Assembly (NCBI GenBank): GCA_016165875.1
Contig: JABBOT010000014.1
Span: forward strand, 3,511,022 to 3,575,021
From: Acanthopleura granulata
Lineage: Eukaryota; Mollusca; Polyplacophora; Chitonida; Chitonidae
Length of the DNA: 64,000 bases
Reading direction: 5' to 3'
In this document: piece by piece, positions 24,101 through 32,110 of the stretch
Numbering within the stretch: position 1 is the first letter of the stretch
Layout of the letters: every line of letters starts with the position of its first letter
Made by a program: the position numbers and the translations under genes
The notes under the pieces: generated by a model
Database searches by the model: none
Told to the model about the DNA's origin: nothing
What the model saw: the letters and a program-made list of their open reading frames with translations, nothing else

Positions 24101-27041
24101 AAGGAAAAAGCTGTCGCTTAGCGACTTCTCTGTCATGCGTTAAGAATTCATCAAAAGAACCAATACTTTTGTTGATTACTTTTTTCTTCTGAATTAAAAT
24201 TTTTTTTGCGCTTGTGTGGCTGAAAATCGATCGATGCTTCTTTTGCCCAACCGGTGATTCTTGAAAATCAACACAATATTTTTCGAAGCCAAAGCAACCA
24301 CAAAAAACCAAAAAAACTTGCCACGGGAGAACACTTAATTGCTCATGTGATCAATTTAGCTGTTCATCACGGTCAGAGAGCCTGTTAGAGATGTAAATCT
24401 TTTCAAAGTCTTGACAAACATTGCTACATCAAAGGCAGAATGATACTTTAAAGTTTAAGTAACATTTACGGTCAATATAGAACATTGTGGTGTAAATTAA
24501 TTATGGACCGCTTTCATGTACGCTCACCAGCCCATTTTCTCAGATCTCTTTGCCTACACGATGTTGTCTGAAGAAGAATTCCATAAGGTGGTGTGCTCTA
24601 CGAGGAAAGAAATAACTTCATTGTTGAAGTTTTATGAAAATGGTCTATAAAGTCGATGACTGTGTGACTTTTGTGATTTGCAGCAATTTCAAAGGACGTT
24701 TGTTGCACTACGAAGTCTGTTGATAGACTCACAAGCCAGGTTTCAGCGTTGCTGAAAAACTCAAAATGGACACCTCCTCCTTACTTTCGTCTGAATATAG
24801 AAACTTTACTTAAACCCTTATAAAATGTTATATTTCACCTAAAGTTTAGCTTTTTTGAAGTGACATATTAAATTTATTGATTTATCGACAGTAAACGGCT
24901 GCATACACGTATGAGTTTTTGTTTATGAAATTTAATTTCTCAAGGTCAAGATCTTCATGAGCGTCTGAAAGTGTATTTTTAGAGGCCAAACCTTGGGTGA
25001 AAGCTTACAGTTCTTTGTTTTAAATACTTCCGAAAGAACAATCCAAAATACCAAGAGGAAGGAGTGTCAGGGTCGCCACAATCTCGATGTGGGAAAGTAA
25101 TAGAAGTACCACGATGACGGCTTTCCTTGATCGTTCACCAATTGACAGATTTGTCAACTTGTACAAGCTGTACATAATAAAGGTAACACTAAAACAAGAC
25201 TTTGCATTTTAGGTTATGCTGTGAAGCCTTCAGAAACAAATTGGCCCATCACCAATCAGAATATTATCTTCTGCTGAGGACATTGAGGAAGGAACAGAAC
25301 GCCTTGCAGCTGGCTTTGGTAAGGTTTAACACTAGCGATGGAGGTAGAATACTTTCACATCCCTGCTGCGGCTAATGGTGTTTCTTCTTTTCCTCTATAC
25401 CCTGCACAGTTCGATTGCGAAGTTGAAAGCAGAAGTTAGAGTTAACATGTTAACTGGTCTTGTTTGAGCCGGATGGCCAGGGGTACATTTGCAGTGTGCC
25501 TTTGCATTATATTGAGGGGGGGGGGGGGCTGTATTTTCCTTTCTGCTCAACGGACACTGATGTCGGTAGGATTATGGATCAGCCGTGGAAGGCAGATGTA
25601 GGGCCAACTGTACCCGATGACATACTGCCTGTGTCCACAGCTATGGGATAAGTTTGTCCTCACACTTGTGAATTGACGGCCTGAAACATAAATGAAATAA
25701 ATAAATAAATAAATCACCTGTGAATTGGTCCCAATTGCAAGCCACACTTTCAGAAAGTAAGCGATTAGGCTACATTTTAAATCCTTATTTGGGTCCGAAA
25801 TGGCTGTGTCCAAGCCACCTGGAAATTCCGGGAATGGCGAGATCCAAGGAGTCCAGGAATCCCCGGTCGGAAGTCAGCAATGAAATTGTAAATCAGTGGA
25901 GTACCTGTTACGGCCCTACTCCGTGGTCGTGCAAGTGGAACGACTATTGTTCCCGCCAATTAAAGGCAAGGACCCAGGGGCCGCCAAGCTTCCGAAAACT
26001 CTAAGGTTCCAATGTTCAGAGAGACCTCCTAAGCGCATTTTGGAATCTTTATGAATATTAAAAAGGTTGTCACCTCAGTGGAACTCCAGCCAACTTTTGT
26101 GTGAATCTGAGAGTGGGTCGGCACACACTGAGCCCCTCGGGCCTGTATACTTAAATGTAGGAACAATGTGAAAAATACACTAAGAAATATATAGATCAGT
26201 GTCGTTTTCACACATCTGAAACTAGTTGATCGACGAAATGGCTGTGCTAAGGTTGAATATACTTCCGTCACGTTTCTAATACCTCCTGATTTCTCAACTT
26301 TTTCGCACATGAAAGAGCAACTTTCAGTGCAAGTAATGCACATTTGTAATTTGATTTTGGAGACATTGGTTGGATTGGCCAGTTTCAGGGCTTCACAAAA
26401 AGTATAATTTTATCAGTCAACACTCCGTCAGAATATGCTTAAATAAACACCTTACAAACATGCAGAAAGGTTGAAGACTTACAGGAGGGGAGTTTCTACA
26501 TCGAACGCTTTTGTCACTGAAGATAAAAAGGGTTCAACCGTATCGTGTGAAAATATTAGGCAACGTTTATTGTCTTTACTGATCACCAATCTCAGAAGGT
26601 TCAACTGACACTTCTTTCCTTTAGGAACTTCGAAAATTCACAAACCTCCAGCTCTTCAATTTTCACTCGCCCAGTCCAACTAACTTTTTGTGACACGTTT
26701 TTTTTGTACACTTATGTTATGGTAAATGTAATCAGAAATATTCGCCTAACAATTTTGTCTGATCACATGGTACAGTAGGGCTTTTCCTACCTTGAGTAAT
26801 GAAAGAGGTCGACCTCGAAACTCCCCTATTGAATTTCATTCATTTTCAAAGAGAGTGAAATCATATAGGACGATTATGAAAGGGCCATGGTTGGGCTATT
26901 GACTGGGTCTGGGATACGATATGTATGACATAATCAGCTCTTGCATTTTTTTTTGTCTTCCAGAGCGAACGTGAAGAAAGGGCAGTTTGCGACAACCATT
27001 TCAACAGGATGCCACCTGAGTTTTTAAACATTCAGAATTAA
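2898..27041 (+). CDS. TERT: Telomerase reverse transcriptase, 5'-partial, 23 exons
   Basis: Catalytic protein of telomerase, which copies the telomerase RNA template onto chromosome ends in the nucleus. Joining 23 exons with GT/AG borders and unbroken phase gives 816 visible residues plus stop (numbered here from the first full codon at 2900). Seen in order: a CP-like motif of the RNA-binding domain (92-105), QFP (161-213), T (250-275), RT motif 1 LRFLPK (312-317), motif 2 LRLIVNM (321-327), motif A with catalytic Asp402, motif B' (518-526), motif C with Asp558/Asp559, motif D with Lys592, motif E LFPWCG (614-619), then the C-terminal extension ending PPEFLNIQN. The TEN domain and start codon are missing; the first visible exon begins with two bases of a split codon, so at least one exon lies upstream, probably outside the window. 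Human TERT has 1132 residues, so roughly the N-terminal third is absent. All three catalytic Asp residues are intact and I see no frameshift. Confidence 0.97.
4215..4306 (+). CDS. TERT: TERT exon b (CP-like motif)
   Basis: Acceptor ctacgcag, donor gtaaga. Completes Arg92 and encodes SCPFRPLLNQYCG, which matches the human Cys-Pro...His-Cys-Pro stretch at the start of the RNA-binding domain, followed by a basic stretch KMKRRCR. Ends with one base of a Tyr codon that exon c completes, which decides this donor over an out-of-phase GT at 4281. The 2629 bp intron that follows carries a minisatellite (4489-5010); 5011-6935 holds nothing else I recognise. Confidence 0.9.
4489..5010. repeat. Minisatellite, 23-27 bp units with 165 bp higher-order period
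   Basis: Tandem copies of 'cttgttgctgtyttggtggccag' (23 bp) mixed with 27 bp variants. The segment starting at 4496 recurs at 4661, an exact 165 bp spacing of about seven units. It starts about 180 bp after the donor of TERT exon b. Since 165 is a multiple of three and the unit lacks stops, several frames on both strands stay open for up to 209 codons; these are not genes. Confidence 0.95.
6936..7048 (+). CDS. TERT: TERT exon c
   Basis: Acceptor gaatgcag, donor gtaagc, phase 1 in and phase 0 out. Encodes residues 124-160, ending SLLLSDHVHPRT, which lines up with the human LLRQHSSPWQ segment just before QFP. The N-terminal half is poorly conserved. The polypyrimidine tract is weak, so the exact 5' border is less sure than the donor. 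The following intron 7049-8271 is AT-rich with no recognised element. Confidence 0.82.
8272..8430 (+). CDS. TERT: TERT exon d (QFP motif)
   Basis: Acceptor ccttgcag, donor gtaaag, phase 0 both ends. Residues 161-213: VFLFLRQICLRVIPREILG, then NWNRFLKNVRSLLSMGRYDK and a final HLLYKMK, colinear with the human QFP region (VYGFVRACLRRLVP ... FISLGKHAKLS). This is the core of the telomerase RNA-binding domain. The following intron (8431-9334) contains a minus-strand SINE. Confidence 0.95.
8483..8785 (-). repeat. tRNA-headed SINE, family 1, minus strand
   Basis: Reading the minus strand: head degraded, body with 'gcccggtttcctc', 'ataagtgaaatat', then an 'aaacaaacaaataaat' tail at the left edge. 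Same family as the better preserved copies at 12154, 19805 and 61409. Confidence 0.85.
9335..9442 (+). CDS. TERT: TERT exon e
   Basis: Acceptor tgtttacag, donor gtaaag, phase 0. Residues 214-249 (VNSVKWLPEADHKTR ... SYVMTVLK), equivalent to the human segment leading into motif T (WL ... EILAKFLHWLMSVYVVELL). It is shorter than the human segment between the conserved Trp-Leu and the helix. The following intron (9443-10921) holds a minus-strand SINE at 9942-10136 and a second-family copy at 10620-10875. Confidence 0.93.
9942..10136 (-). repeat. tRNA-headed SINE, related family, minus strand
   Basis: On the minus strand it begins 'ggtgctagctcagatggttcatg', a tRNA-like start with an A-box, then 'agtgttcaaatac' resembling a B-box, and ends in 'ataaacaccaaccaatc'. 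A related minus copy lies at 39918-40075. Confidence 0.75.
10620..10875 (+). repeat. SINE-like repeat, second family
   Basis: Same unit as 2537-2798: 'ccaggaaacaggactcgttgg', 'gtgtcatgtctggtgtct', 'gatgttccagtggcagcagcac', 'atggactcgccctacca'. It ends about 45 bp before TERT exon f. Confidence 0.75.
10922..11018 (+). CDS. TERT: TERT exon f (motif T)
   Basis: Acceptor cgtttccag, donor gtgggt. Residues 250-281 plus one base: TYFYITDTTRFRNKLFFYR and KPVWILLR, the TERT-specific motif T (human [22 protein letters not shown]). This motif separates TERT from other reverse transcriptases. The following intron (11019-12534) has a G-run near 11450 and a full-length SINE at 12154-12415. Confidence 0.98.
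12154..12415 (+). repeat. tRNA-headed SINE, family 1, near full length
   Basis: Head 'gggcctccgtggctcagtag' resembles the 5' end and A-box of a tRNA; 'gtgagttcaagtgc' stands where a B-box is expected. Body has 'gggctctgcccggtttcc' and 'ttgagtacagcataaaac', and the tail is (aaat)n. About 260 bp. Confidence 0.9.
12535..12572 (+). CDS. TERT: TERT exon g (38 nt)
   Basis: Acceptor ttttgcag, donor gtacag. Completes Ala282 and encodes YLKTGMFSSITK, matching human RQHLKRVQLRELSE in position. Chosen because phase fits both neighbours exactly. Too short to show as an open frame. The following intron contains an internally deleted minus SINE (13001-13175). Confidence 0.9.
13001..13175 (-). repeat. SINE family 1, internally deleted, minus strand
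   Basis: The right edge 'cggccacagaggccccc' is the reverse complement of the head, the left edge 'attggtgttttgcaccg' of the tail. The middle of the element is missing. Confidence 0.85.
13289..13426 (+). CDS. TERT: TERT exon h (RT motifs 1 and 2)
   Basis: Acceptor actttcag, donor gtacag at 13427; a second possible donor (gtactt) lies 6 nt downstream and would add Val-Gln. Residues 295-340 contain LRFLPK (motif 1) and LRLIVNM (motif 2), corresponding to human LRFIPKPDGLRPIVNM. The Lys and Arg that contact incoming nucleotide are kept (Lys317, Arg322), but the usual Pro of LRPIVN is Leu323. The following intron (13427-14211) holds nothing recognised. Confidence 0.97.
14212..14268 (+). CDS. TERT: TERT exon i (57 nt)
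   Basis: Acceptor aattttcag, donor gtgagc, phase 0. Residues 341-359 (DLSINAQLSDVFQVLKFEK), equivalent to human LTSRVKALFSVLNYER between motifs 2 and 3. The following intron (14269-14766) includes a short SINE-tail remnant near 14340-14450. Confidence 0.94.
14767..14870 (+). CDS. TERT: TERT exon j (motif 3 region)
   Basis: Acceptor ctgttcag, donor gtgagg, ends with two bases of Arg394. Residues 360-393 include VVGVSVFGVDDIYATWKSF, matching human [20 protein letters not shown]. The following intron (14871-15865) carries a minus SINE at 15461-15600 and a related SINE remnant at 15272-15405. Confidence 0.96.
15461..15600 (-). repeat. SINE family 1, 3' part, minus strand
   Basis: A (tttat)n run then 'gattggtgttttaccccat', 'atttcacttatacggcgg', 'gtgggaggaaaccgggcag'. 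Truncated after 'cgcaggttgc'. Confidence 0.9.
15866..15959 (+). CDS. TERT: TERT exon k (motif A, catalytic Asp)
   Basis: Acceptor ggttttag, donor gtagtt. Residues 395-425: LYFVSVDIKDCYDSI is motif A (human LYFVKVDVTGAYDTI); Asp402 is the first catalytic metal ligand. The rest (KLFSIISDIIRQ) is the following helix. The intron after it (15960-16570) has an AT-rich tandem of 'accaaaataaataaatgt' at 16103-16206. Confidence 0.98.
16103..16206. repeat. Short AT-rich tandem repeat
   Basis: Five to six copies of 'accaaaataaataaatgt' with small deletions, in TERT intron between exons k and l. Confidence 0.85.
16571..16750 (+). CDS. TERT: TERT exon l (insertion in fingers domain)
   Basis: Acceptor tctttcag, donor gtgact, phase 0. 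Residues 426-485 (start SDEEEYIIRRYVKIF, end NCHRAVIVDQ) match the TERT-specific IFD region between motifs A and B' (human NTYCVRRYAVV ... RDAVVIEQ). The following intron (16751-17436) holds a dispersed repeat with inverted ends. Confidence 0.96.
16782..17185. repeat. Dispersed repeat with inverted segments
   Basis: 'attcgagaccg' (16782) recurs inverted at 17125-17135, and 'gcagttttacttgc' (16810-16823) recurs inverted with one mismatch at 17161-17174. Part of the left segment recurs at 58757-58850 ('attcgagactgc', 'attcgggcacttgcgatttt'). Probably a non-autonomous transposable element; it starts 32 bp after TERT exon l. Confidence 0.5.
17437..17511 (+). CDS. TERT: TERT exon m (75 nt)
   Basis: Acceptor acatttcag, donor gtaaaa, phase 0. 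Residues 486-510 (end LQKLAAHLFNNIIQ) match the helix just before motif B' (human SSGLFDVFLRFMCHHAV). The following intron (17512-18955) contains a diverged ~150 bp tandem duplication near 18138-18434. Confidence 0.93.
18138..18434 (+). repeat. Diverged tandem duplication with a ~40 bp perfect inner repeat
   Basis: 'gtttgtctgcaagatatctc ... ggtgttaagcatactta' is followed ~155 bp later by 'gtttgtctccaagatatatc ... ggtgtcaagcatactttt'; within the second copy the block 'gcatacttttggggccctta' with flanks is repeated twice in tandem at ~18345-18421. Confidence 0.8.
18956..19163 (+). CDS. TERT: TERT exon n (motifs B' and C)
   Basis: Acceptor gttttcag, donor gtatta, phase 0 in, phase 1 out. Residues 511-579: QKTGISQGSVISSLLCSMYY is motif B' and RMVDDWLFVTP is motif C with catalytic Asp558-Asp559. 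The normally conserved Pro in GIPQGS is Ser523, and the residue after Asp-Asp is Trp where human TERT has Phe. The next intron is short (240 bp). Confidence 0.98.
19404..19502 (+). CDS. TERT: TERT exon o (motif D)
   Basis: Acceptor ttcacag, donor gtgaga. Completes Gly580, then IPEYNCFVNTEKTLTNF, the motif D region (human GVPEYGCVVNLRKTVVNF); Lys592 corresponds to the conserved general-acid Lys. The following intron (19503-20244) contains two SINEs of different families, 19556-19750 and 19805-20056. Confidence 0.97.
19556..19750 (+). repeat. SINE-like repeat, second family
   Basis: 'caaggaaacagttctggttgg', 'gtctggtctggtgtcttc', 'gatattccagtggcggcg', 'cacagtatatatacat', 'aattgtgaagtacg'. Same unit as 2537-2798. 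Confidence 0.75.
19805..20056 (+). repeat. tRNA-headed SINE, family 1, near full length
   Basis: Head 'gggggcctctgtggctcagt' with A-box-like core, body 'ggccgtacgtgggaa', 'gctggccgccgtagtatgag', 'gagtacgggataaaac', tail (aaat)n. It sits directly behind a second-family repeat in the same intron. Confidence 0.92.
20245..20325 (+). CDS. TERT: TERT exon p (motif E, primer grip)
   Basis: Acceptor cacctcag, donor gtaagt. Residues 614-639: LFPWCGLLFDTDSLSVTIDY, the TERT primer-grip motif E (human LFPWCGLLLDT). The following intron (20326-20753) holds nothing recognised. Confidence 0.98.
20754..20823 (+). CDS. TERT: TERT exon q (70 nt)
   Basis: Acceptor tttttcag, donor gtgagt. Completes Ser640 and encodes IADTLTYDFTQNPGL ... 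KRKLF (human [23 protein letters not shown]), start of the C-terminal extension. Two bases carry over into exon r. The following intron (20824-22052) is largely a 64 bp satellite. Confidence 0.95.
21190..21990. repeat. 64 bp satellite, about 12.5 copies
   Basis: The unit 'ggataacctagctcatgtgt' ... 'acagtgtcataagtgtgcg' recurs at a strict 64 bp interval (the 'aacct' falls at 21196, 21260, 21324 and so on to 21964). Copies differ at few positions (agctc/atctc, gatatg/gacatg, gcttgg/gcctgg), so the array is young or homogenised. It ends ~65 bp before TERT exon r. A related start 'tttacagataacct' also occurs at 20917-20930. Confidence 0.97.
22053..22095 (+). CDS. TERT: TERT exon r (43 nt)
   Basis: Acceptor tttcccag, donor gtacgt. 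Completes Asp663 and encodes SLRTRCQGLFVDQE, equivalent to human VLRLKCHSLFLDLQ. It begins ~70 bp after the satellite array ends. The following intron (22096-22794) has no recognised element. Confidence 0.94.
22795..22924 (+). CDS. TERT: TERT exon s (C-terminal extension)
   Basis: Acceptor gttttcag, donor gtgaga. Residues 678-720: INTVDVVVYNVYKIFLLLAF then KFHAMVKKLL and NDNPGFFQ, matching human [24 protein letters not shown] ... NPTFF. This is the thumb-like domain that holds the RNA-DNA hybrid. The following intron (22925-23496) has nothing recognised. Confidence 0.97.
23497..23555 (+). CDS. TERT: TERT exon t (59 nt)
   Basis: Acceptor gtttcag, donor gtaaaa. Completes Glu721 and encodes VILDLSPYFFYQTGQKMRQ (human RVISDTASLCYSILKAKN). 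Phase fits on both sides. The following intron (23556-24011) shows no recognised element. Confidence 0.92.
24012..24058 (+). CDS. TERT: TERT exon u (47 nt)
   Basis: Acceptor attcacag, donor gtaggg. Residues 741-755 (LDKASSWCLTLNSLK) plus two bases of Trp756. The weakly conserved loop of human TERT before VQWLCHQAF lies here. Phase and the Trp-Leu-Cys created at the junction support it. The following intron (24059-25212) has no recognised element. Confidence 0.85.
25213..25318 (+). CDS. TERT: TERT exon v
   Basis: Acceptor cattttag, donor gtaagg. Residues 757-791; with Trp756 it reads WLCCEAFRNKLAHHQSEY and then LLRTLRKEQ, matching human [29 protein letters not shown]. The following 1645 bp intron has a SINE-like segment with a G-run at 25460-25713. 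Confidence 0.96.
25460..25713 (+). repeat. SINE-like segment with G-run
   Basis: Holds a 12-G run near 25517 and ends in 'aaatgaaataaataaataaa', the tail type of the SINEs here. The head is not recognisable. In TERT intron 22. Confidence 0.5.
26964..27041 (+). CDS. TERT: TERT last exon and stop
   Basis: Acceptor gtcttccag. Residues 792-816, ending MPPEFLNIQN then TAA (27039-27041); human TERT ends ALPSDFKTILD. The exon is in phase with exon v. A canonical polyadenylation hexamer follows 82 nt after the stop. Confidence 0.95.
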   Translation, partial: SEREERAVCDNHFNRMPPEFLNIQN

Positions 27042-27122
27042 GACTGTTTAGCTGAATTAGGAGAACGCCGAACTCTGATCATGAAGGAGTTAGTCATTAA
27101 ACAAGTATACATCGCTTTTTTC

Positions 27123-27128
27123 AATAAA
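27123..27128 (+). promoter_or_regulatory. Polyadenylation signal AATAAA for TERT
   Basis: AATAAA 82 nt after the TERT stop, the first hexamer after the last exon, implying a 3' UTR of about 100 nt. Confidence 0.7.
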
Positions 27129-28290
27129 TGTTGGTCAAATGTTGTTACTCGTATGCTCGTCAGTTTCCCAGAGCTATTTGAGATTGGATCTATATATGCG
27201 TAAAGAAAATGTGACCAACTTTGTTTTGTAAGATGGATTCGTATGTCACAAATGGCCGATGCCCAGGAATATTGTCTTGAGGTGTTGTAAAGACAATATT
27301 GTACGTGAAACCCCGCTAAATTTTGGGTCTTGCTAGCGGACTCATTTTCGCAGCTGAAAATTCATGTTCCATTCATAGCCGGGCAGTTTACCATTTTAAA
27401 GGTGAAGTGCGAGATAACGGTTGCAAGCAGAGCACTGTCCAGTTCTTCTCTGGAATCCCGTCCAGTTTGCAATTCATTGTAGTGGCAGTGTTATTGTTAT
27501 GAGGCCATAAAGCCTAACCAAAACCTTCGTCTATTCAAGTCGTTAATTGAAATGTCAGACTTTCTCTAATCAGGCTAGCCCAGAAAGCGGCTTATGCGCT
27601 GTGAGGGGTACGAGAACCCGGAAGAGTCTTCGAGTTTTCCGGTTTGGATGGAAAAATAAGTTCCATGAAAAACAGTGCGGTAATTAAGAAATACCGTATT
27701 GAAGAAATGTGTGTTAATTTAGCCTGGTGCAGGTGATTCAAGTGTCGCACGCTTGTTTCCAAGTCCTTTTTTCAATTTGTTGCAGTCACTGTTGAATTAT
27801 TTATAAGGAGAGAAGGGAAAACGAAGCGAAAATATTGCTTAGTGTCTTATTAGCGGAAGACCATTTAGACAGTGTCTGATTGTGAACTGCTCCGGCGTAC
27901 GCGCTTTTTACAACCCCCTGCCATGTTAGCAATAATGGAATCTGAAATGTTTTCGACAAAGAAACCGAAAACGTCTCATCAGCGACCATGTGGATGATTT
28001 AATGTAGTGGCAGTTATTTTGTCGCTGTCATCTTGGTTGTAAATAATAATTGTTCTAAAATAGTGCGTGTTGATAAAAATAGTGCGTGTCGATGCTCTTG
28101 GTTTGAAGAAATGCCGGTGCCATCTCGGATACTGCACACGCTTTTGGTTCCGGCACCTAACAACACACGTACATGGATTGCAATAAATTCCCAGACCATG
28201 CAGAAATGAAGAAAAGCCTCTACTTTTGTTTGCGTGTTGGTTTATTACATCAGGTTTGCAGAAGATAGTTGAATAGATAGTATATTTGAT

Positions 28291-28525
28291 TTATTTGTAT
28301 TTATTTGTTTGATTGGAGTTTCACGCCGTGCTGAATAAAATTTCACCAATACAACGGCAGCCAGCATTATGGTGGGAGGAAACCGGGCAGAGGCCATGGG
28401 AAACTCACAACCATCTGCAGGCTGCTGGCGGACCTTCTCACATACGACCGGAGAGAAAGTCCGCATGAGCTACACTTGAACCCACAGCGACCGCATTGGT
28501 CAGTGGCTCCTGCGCTGTGCTAACC
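28291..28525 (-). repeat. SINE family 1, minus strand
   Basis: 'tttgattggagtttcacgcc', 'accaatacaacggcagcc', 'gtgggaggaaaccgggcag', and at the right 'gaccgcattggtcagtgg', all reverse complements of family 1. Confidence 0.88.
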
Positions 28526-30599
28526 ATGGATCGATCTTGACACATCGGCATTTAGATTGTGTACTTTAATTCCCTCATCCATCATCAAATCTGAGCAGAA
28601 CTAGACCAGTAGAGTCCACGTATTTGTAAGGGGAATAGATCTGGTGTGTGATTATGTAGGTCACCTACGTCAGTTTACATGTAGGTCAGGATGTATTTTG
28701 TCAAATTTTCGAACATTCCTTACGTGGTAGGCTTGGACGACCGGAAACTTTCTGGCTCAGTGCCTTAAAGGGACACGCCAGGGAAGTATAGCCTGAGACG
28801 ACAGTCTAAGGGTGGCGTAAATATACCGATACGCACGGTCCGCTGGGGACCCTTAGCCCGATGGCTATGTGGAGCCGATTTAGGTATACAACTCCGGAAA
28901 GAGCTTCGTCCATGTTCAATTCCGCTGCATACGTGTTGGATTCTTCCAGAATACACATAACCCACGACAATTCAGAAAACTGAGATATTTACGCACATTT
29001 TGTCACAATTGCTATTTGCCTTTATATCTCCATTCCCCTGTAAATCTTGACCGAAGTCGAAAATTGGGTCATATTTAGGTGGCCACCCGCAACCATGTTT
29101 TTAAAATCTTTCAGCGATGCGCGCATGCGCACCATCGGTTGACCTTTCCGTGACATATTTTGAAATTTACATCCATACTAAACGGGTCTACGCCTTCAGT
29201 CAATTTGCATAAAGGTCAGCTACGGATGCACATGCGCGGGGAGCAACAAGAGGGTTTATTAGGTCAAGTTGTTGACAAAGCACGTGAGCGTAAGTCACTA
29301 ATGTGAATTACCTTGGACTTACTAGTCGTAAAGGCTACAGAATGTGAAAAAAAATGTGGCAGAAGAACAGGGAATGTCTTGGTGAACATAGTTTATCTCA
29401 GTCTTATCCAGTTCACGCAAGTCTTTTGTTCATTTTGTATGGATTCTTGTAGTGCAGAGTTTCTCCGCGTTAAGTGCTTTTTTCATACTAATATTTTGGT
29501 ATGAAATGCCTCGAGTGTGATCTACGCCGAACCCATATTAAATATCACAGCCGAGATTATTGGCTAGGGAAAGTGCAAAGTAAAGAGTAGTGAAATGAGT
29601 AATGTTTGAAGATTTTAAAAACACCATCCGATAAATTGTTTTTGACGTTCTCTGAGAAACATGTATGTTTCATCGCCGTCAGATCATACAGCTGTCAGAA
29701 GACGCCGACATTTTGCCGAGCCGATGCTGGCTGATTGACATGAATCGGGCCCTTCGTTCTCTAGCGATGAAATGTCAAGCCGCGGTCCTTCACATCAGTG
29801 GCATCCTACTAACTCAACATTCTTGTCGGTGCATTGACAAAACAAGGGGCTGCATCTAACAGTGTGTAATCGACTTGAATTCGCATCCGTATGCGAGGAG
29901 CTTTATGTACATTCAAAAGCTAGAACGGTAATGATTTAACGGCCCGATTCATGACATATCCGGTAATGGGGCTTTACATAATCCTGCATTCTGATTGATA
30001 CAAATGATTTTCTCAGTTACCTCCCCTTATACGCGAAGGTATTTATTATTTGCCATTGAGCGTGTGTTATGCCCTAAATTTAAAATTTGTTGCCTTGGAA
30101 CTAAAAAAATCGAAAAAAATATTTTATGGTCGTTTTAAAGTGTACGAACCATTTTCTATGGTTTGCCATGAAGCGGAAGTTAGCGAGTGGTTACTTATTC
30201 TCTGGTTCCTAGTTGTAGACGGGGCTCCAGAACGGGGTAGTCGCTTACCATTACACATCTATTTATGTAGAAGAGATTTGTTATACTTCTGTACACGTTT
30301 TGTGGAGTGGTATGCTGATTTCAGCTTGTCCCTCCGTCTAACCTTCGTGCATCCATCTGTCTGTCTGTCATTCAGTTCACCAGCACACACGCCTCTTCAT
30401 CTATTTTGGGGTTTCCGAATAATAAGTTGGCTCAAATTTTTAGAACCACATATTGACTGTGGCATTGCTGCGGCCCCAAAACCCTATCTTTCTTTGGTAC
30501 GTGGGATCTTCACTGTCTACATGACTCATTCATGTACCCTGTCCCGTAAATGTGTTGTCCACATAAAGGAGAAGAAATGGTTTTAGTATTTCATTTGTC

Positions 30600-32110
30600 G
30601 CATTTTGTGCCACTCTTAACTTAAATCTCTTCAAATGTCTTCTGAAATGCACACCTGTCTAGTGTACGCGGAAAAACCTGTTCCTGCCCATTTTACACCC
30701 GAAAATGGACACACATATTAACAGGTGGGAAATAAATATCTTTTCATGGAAATCCGTGGTAAGGTCACCATCCTTTCTGGCGCCAGGAAAACAATTGCGC
30801 ATGCTATGCACTCAGAATCTCAACATTAAATTCTATTCTCTATGACCCTCAAAAAGGATTTCCCCATTGGTTAATCTGGTTTACATGGAAACAGAAATTG
30901 GTTTGATATCACATAAGTTGCATTTTTTCCCGTTCTAAGAGGCTTTAAAATCTCTTCAATATTTGCCTGACATGTACGCTAGTCTTAGGAGGTGAGTAAA
31001 AACGCATTTTCCTAAAAACGGCAATCGCAAATGACAACCAGAATATGCCCCAAGCCTGATGTGGCTTACTGTCTGCAGAGACCCGAAAATCAGCCACGCA
31101 TCCAGCAAAAGTCTAACACGGAAAATGTAAATGGCTCCGGTGACAAAACCGCCATTGGGTAAATATGGGTTCATCAAAGTTCTTTATGACCTTTCCAAGT
31201 GGAATGTCCATACCTGGAAAGAGATGGCTATGGAATCACATAACTTGTTTTGTACCATTCTAACGTGCTGTTAAATCTGTTCAAATGCACCCCAGTCCAA
31301 GTTCAGGTCAATAAAATGGAGTCTGCCTATCTGTGTAGACCCCAAAATGACGCACATATATAGCAAAACATTAAAGTGTTCTATGAAAAATGTCTTTCTA
31401 GAGTGGCACAAATGGCGTTTTTGTCACCAGAGCCACTTGAGTTGTACATATTATACTTCAGTCGTTTGCTGTATATGTGGGTCAGCTTGGGATCTGTACA
31501 GAGAGAGAGACCGCAATTTAATGACTTCATCTTGATCTGGTGTGCACAGCAGAGGTCATTTGAAAAGATTAAGTAGTATTTTAGAGTGGCACAAAAAAAA
31601 CTAATATGACTCCAAAGCCTATTCTTCTCAGATGTGGACACCGTGATCACGATAGGGGGCCCTACCTCAGGGTCAAAGAGAACATGAAGACCCCATATTT
31701 ACTGAATGAAGCTTTTGTGATAGGCTCATATATTGAATCTTTTAAGCCCACAATGTCCTTCTAGAGCGCAACAAGTGGCGGTTTTGTCACCAGAGCCATT
31801 TAAATTGCACAAATTAAACTGCAACCTGTCGCTGTAGATGTGGGTAACTTGGGGTCTGTACGGACAGGAAGACATTGTATTGGCCTGAATTTGAACGGGC
31901 GTGCACGACAGATGCCCATTGAAAAGATTTAATATGACTTTAGTCCGCGACAAAAGAAGTCAGTGTATTTCCAGAGGCATTTGTGTTTTGGCATGGATAC
32001 CACGATCACGATAAGAGCCACACAGGATATAAAAAGCCATATTAACTCGGGAAAAATAGGATGTAGAGCTGAGAGGTCAATGCCTCAAGTGAACCATTCC
32101 TTTCCAGAGC
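30600..32110. repeat. Cluster of diverged direct and inverted repeat units
   Basis: A unit with 'gagtggcacaaatggcgttt', 'tttgtcaccagagcca', 'tgtgggt...ggggtctgtac' and 'gatcacgata' occurs at about 31380-31660 and 31740-32010. A piece is inverted at about 31060-31165 ('gacccgaaaatcagcc', 'ctccggtgacaaaaccgcc'). The flanking 'aaatct.ttcaaatg' motif occurs at 30626 and 31272. Open frames here are shadows. Confidence 0.75.

Noticed and set aside
30050..30586. 178-codon plus-strand ORF, one of the longest non-repeat frames
   Set aside because: No recognisable domain, no start context, no splice sites and no neighbour link; composition looks like random AT-rich translation.
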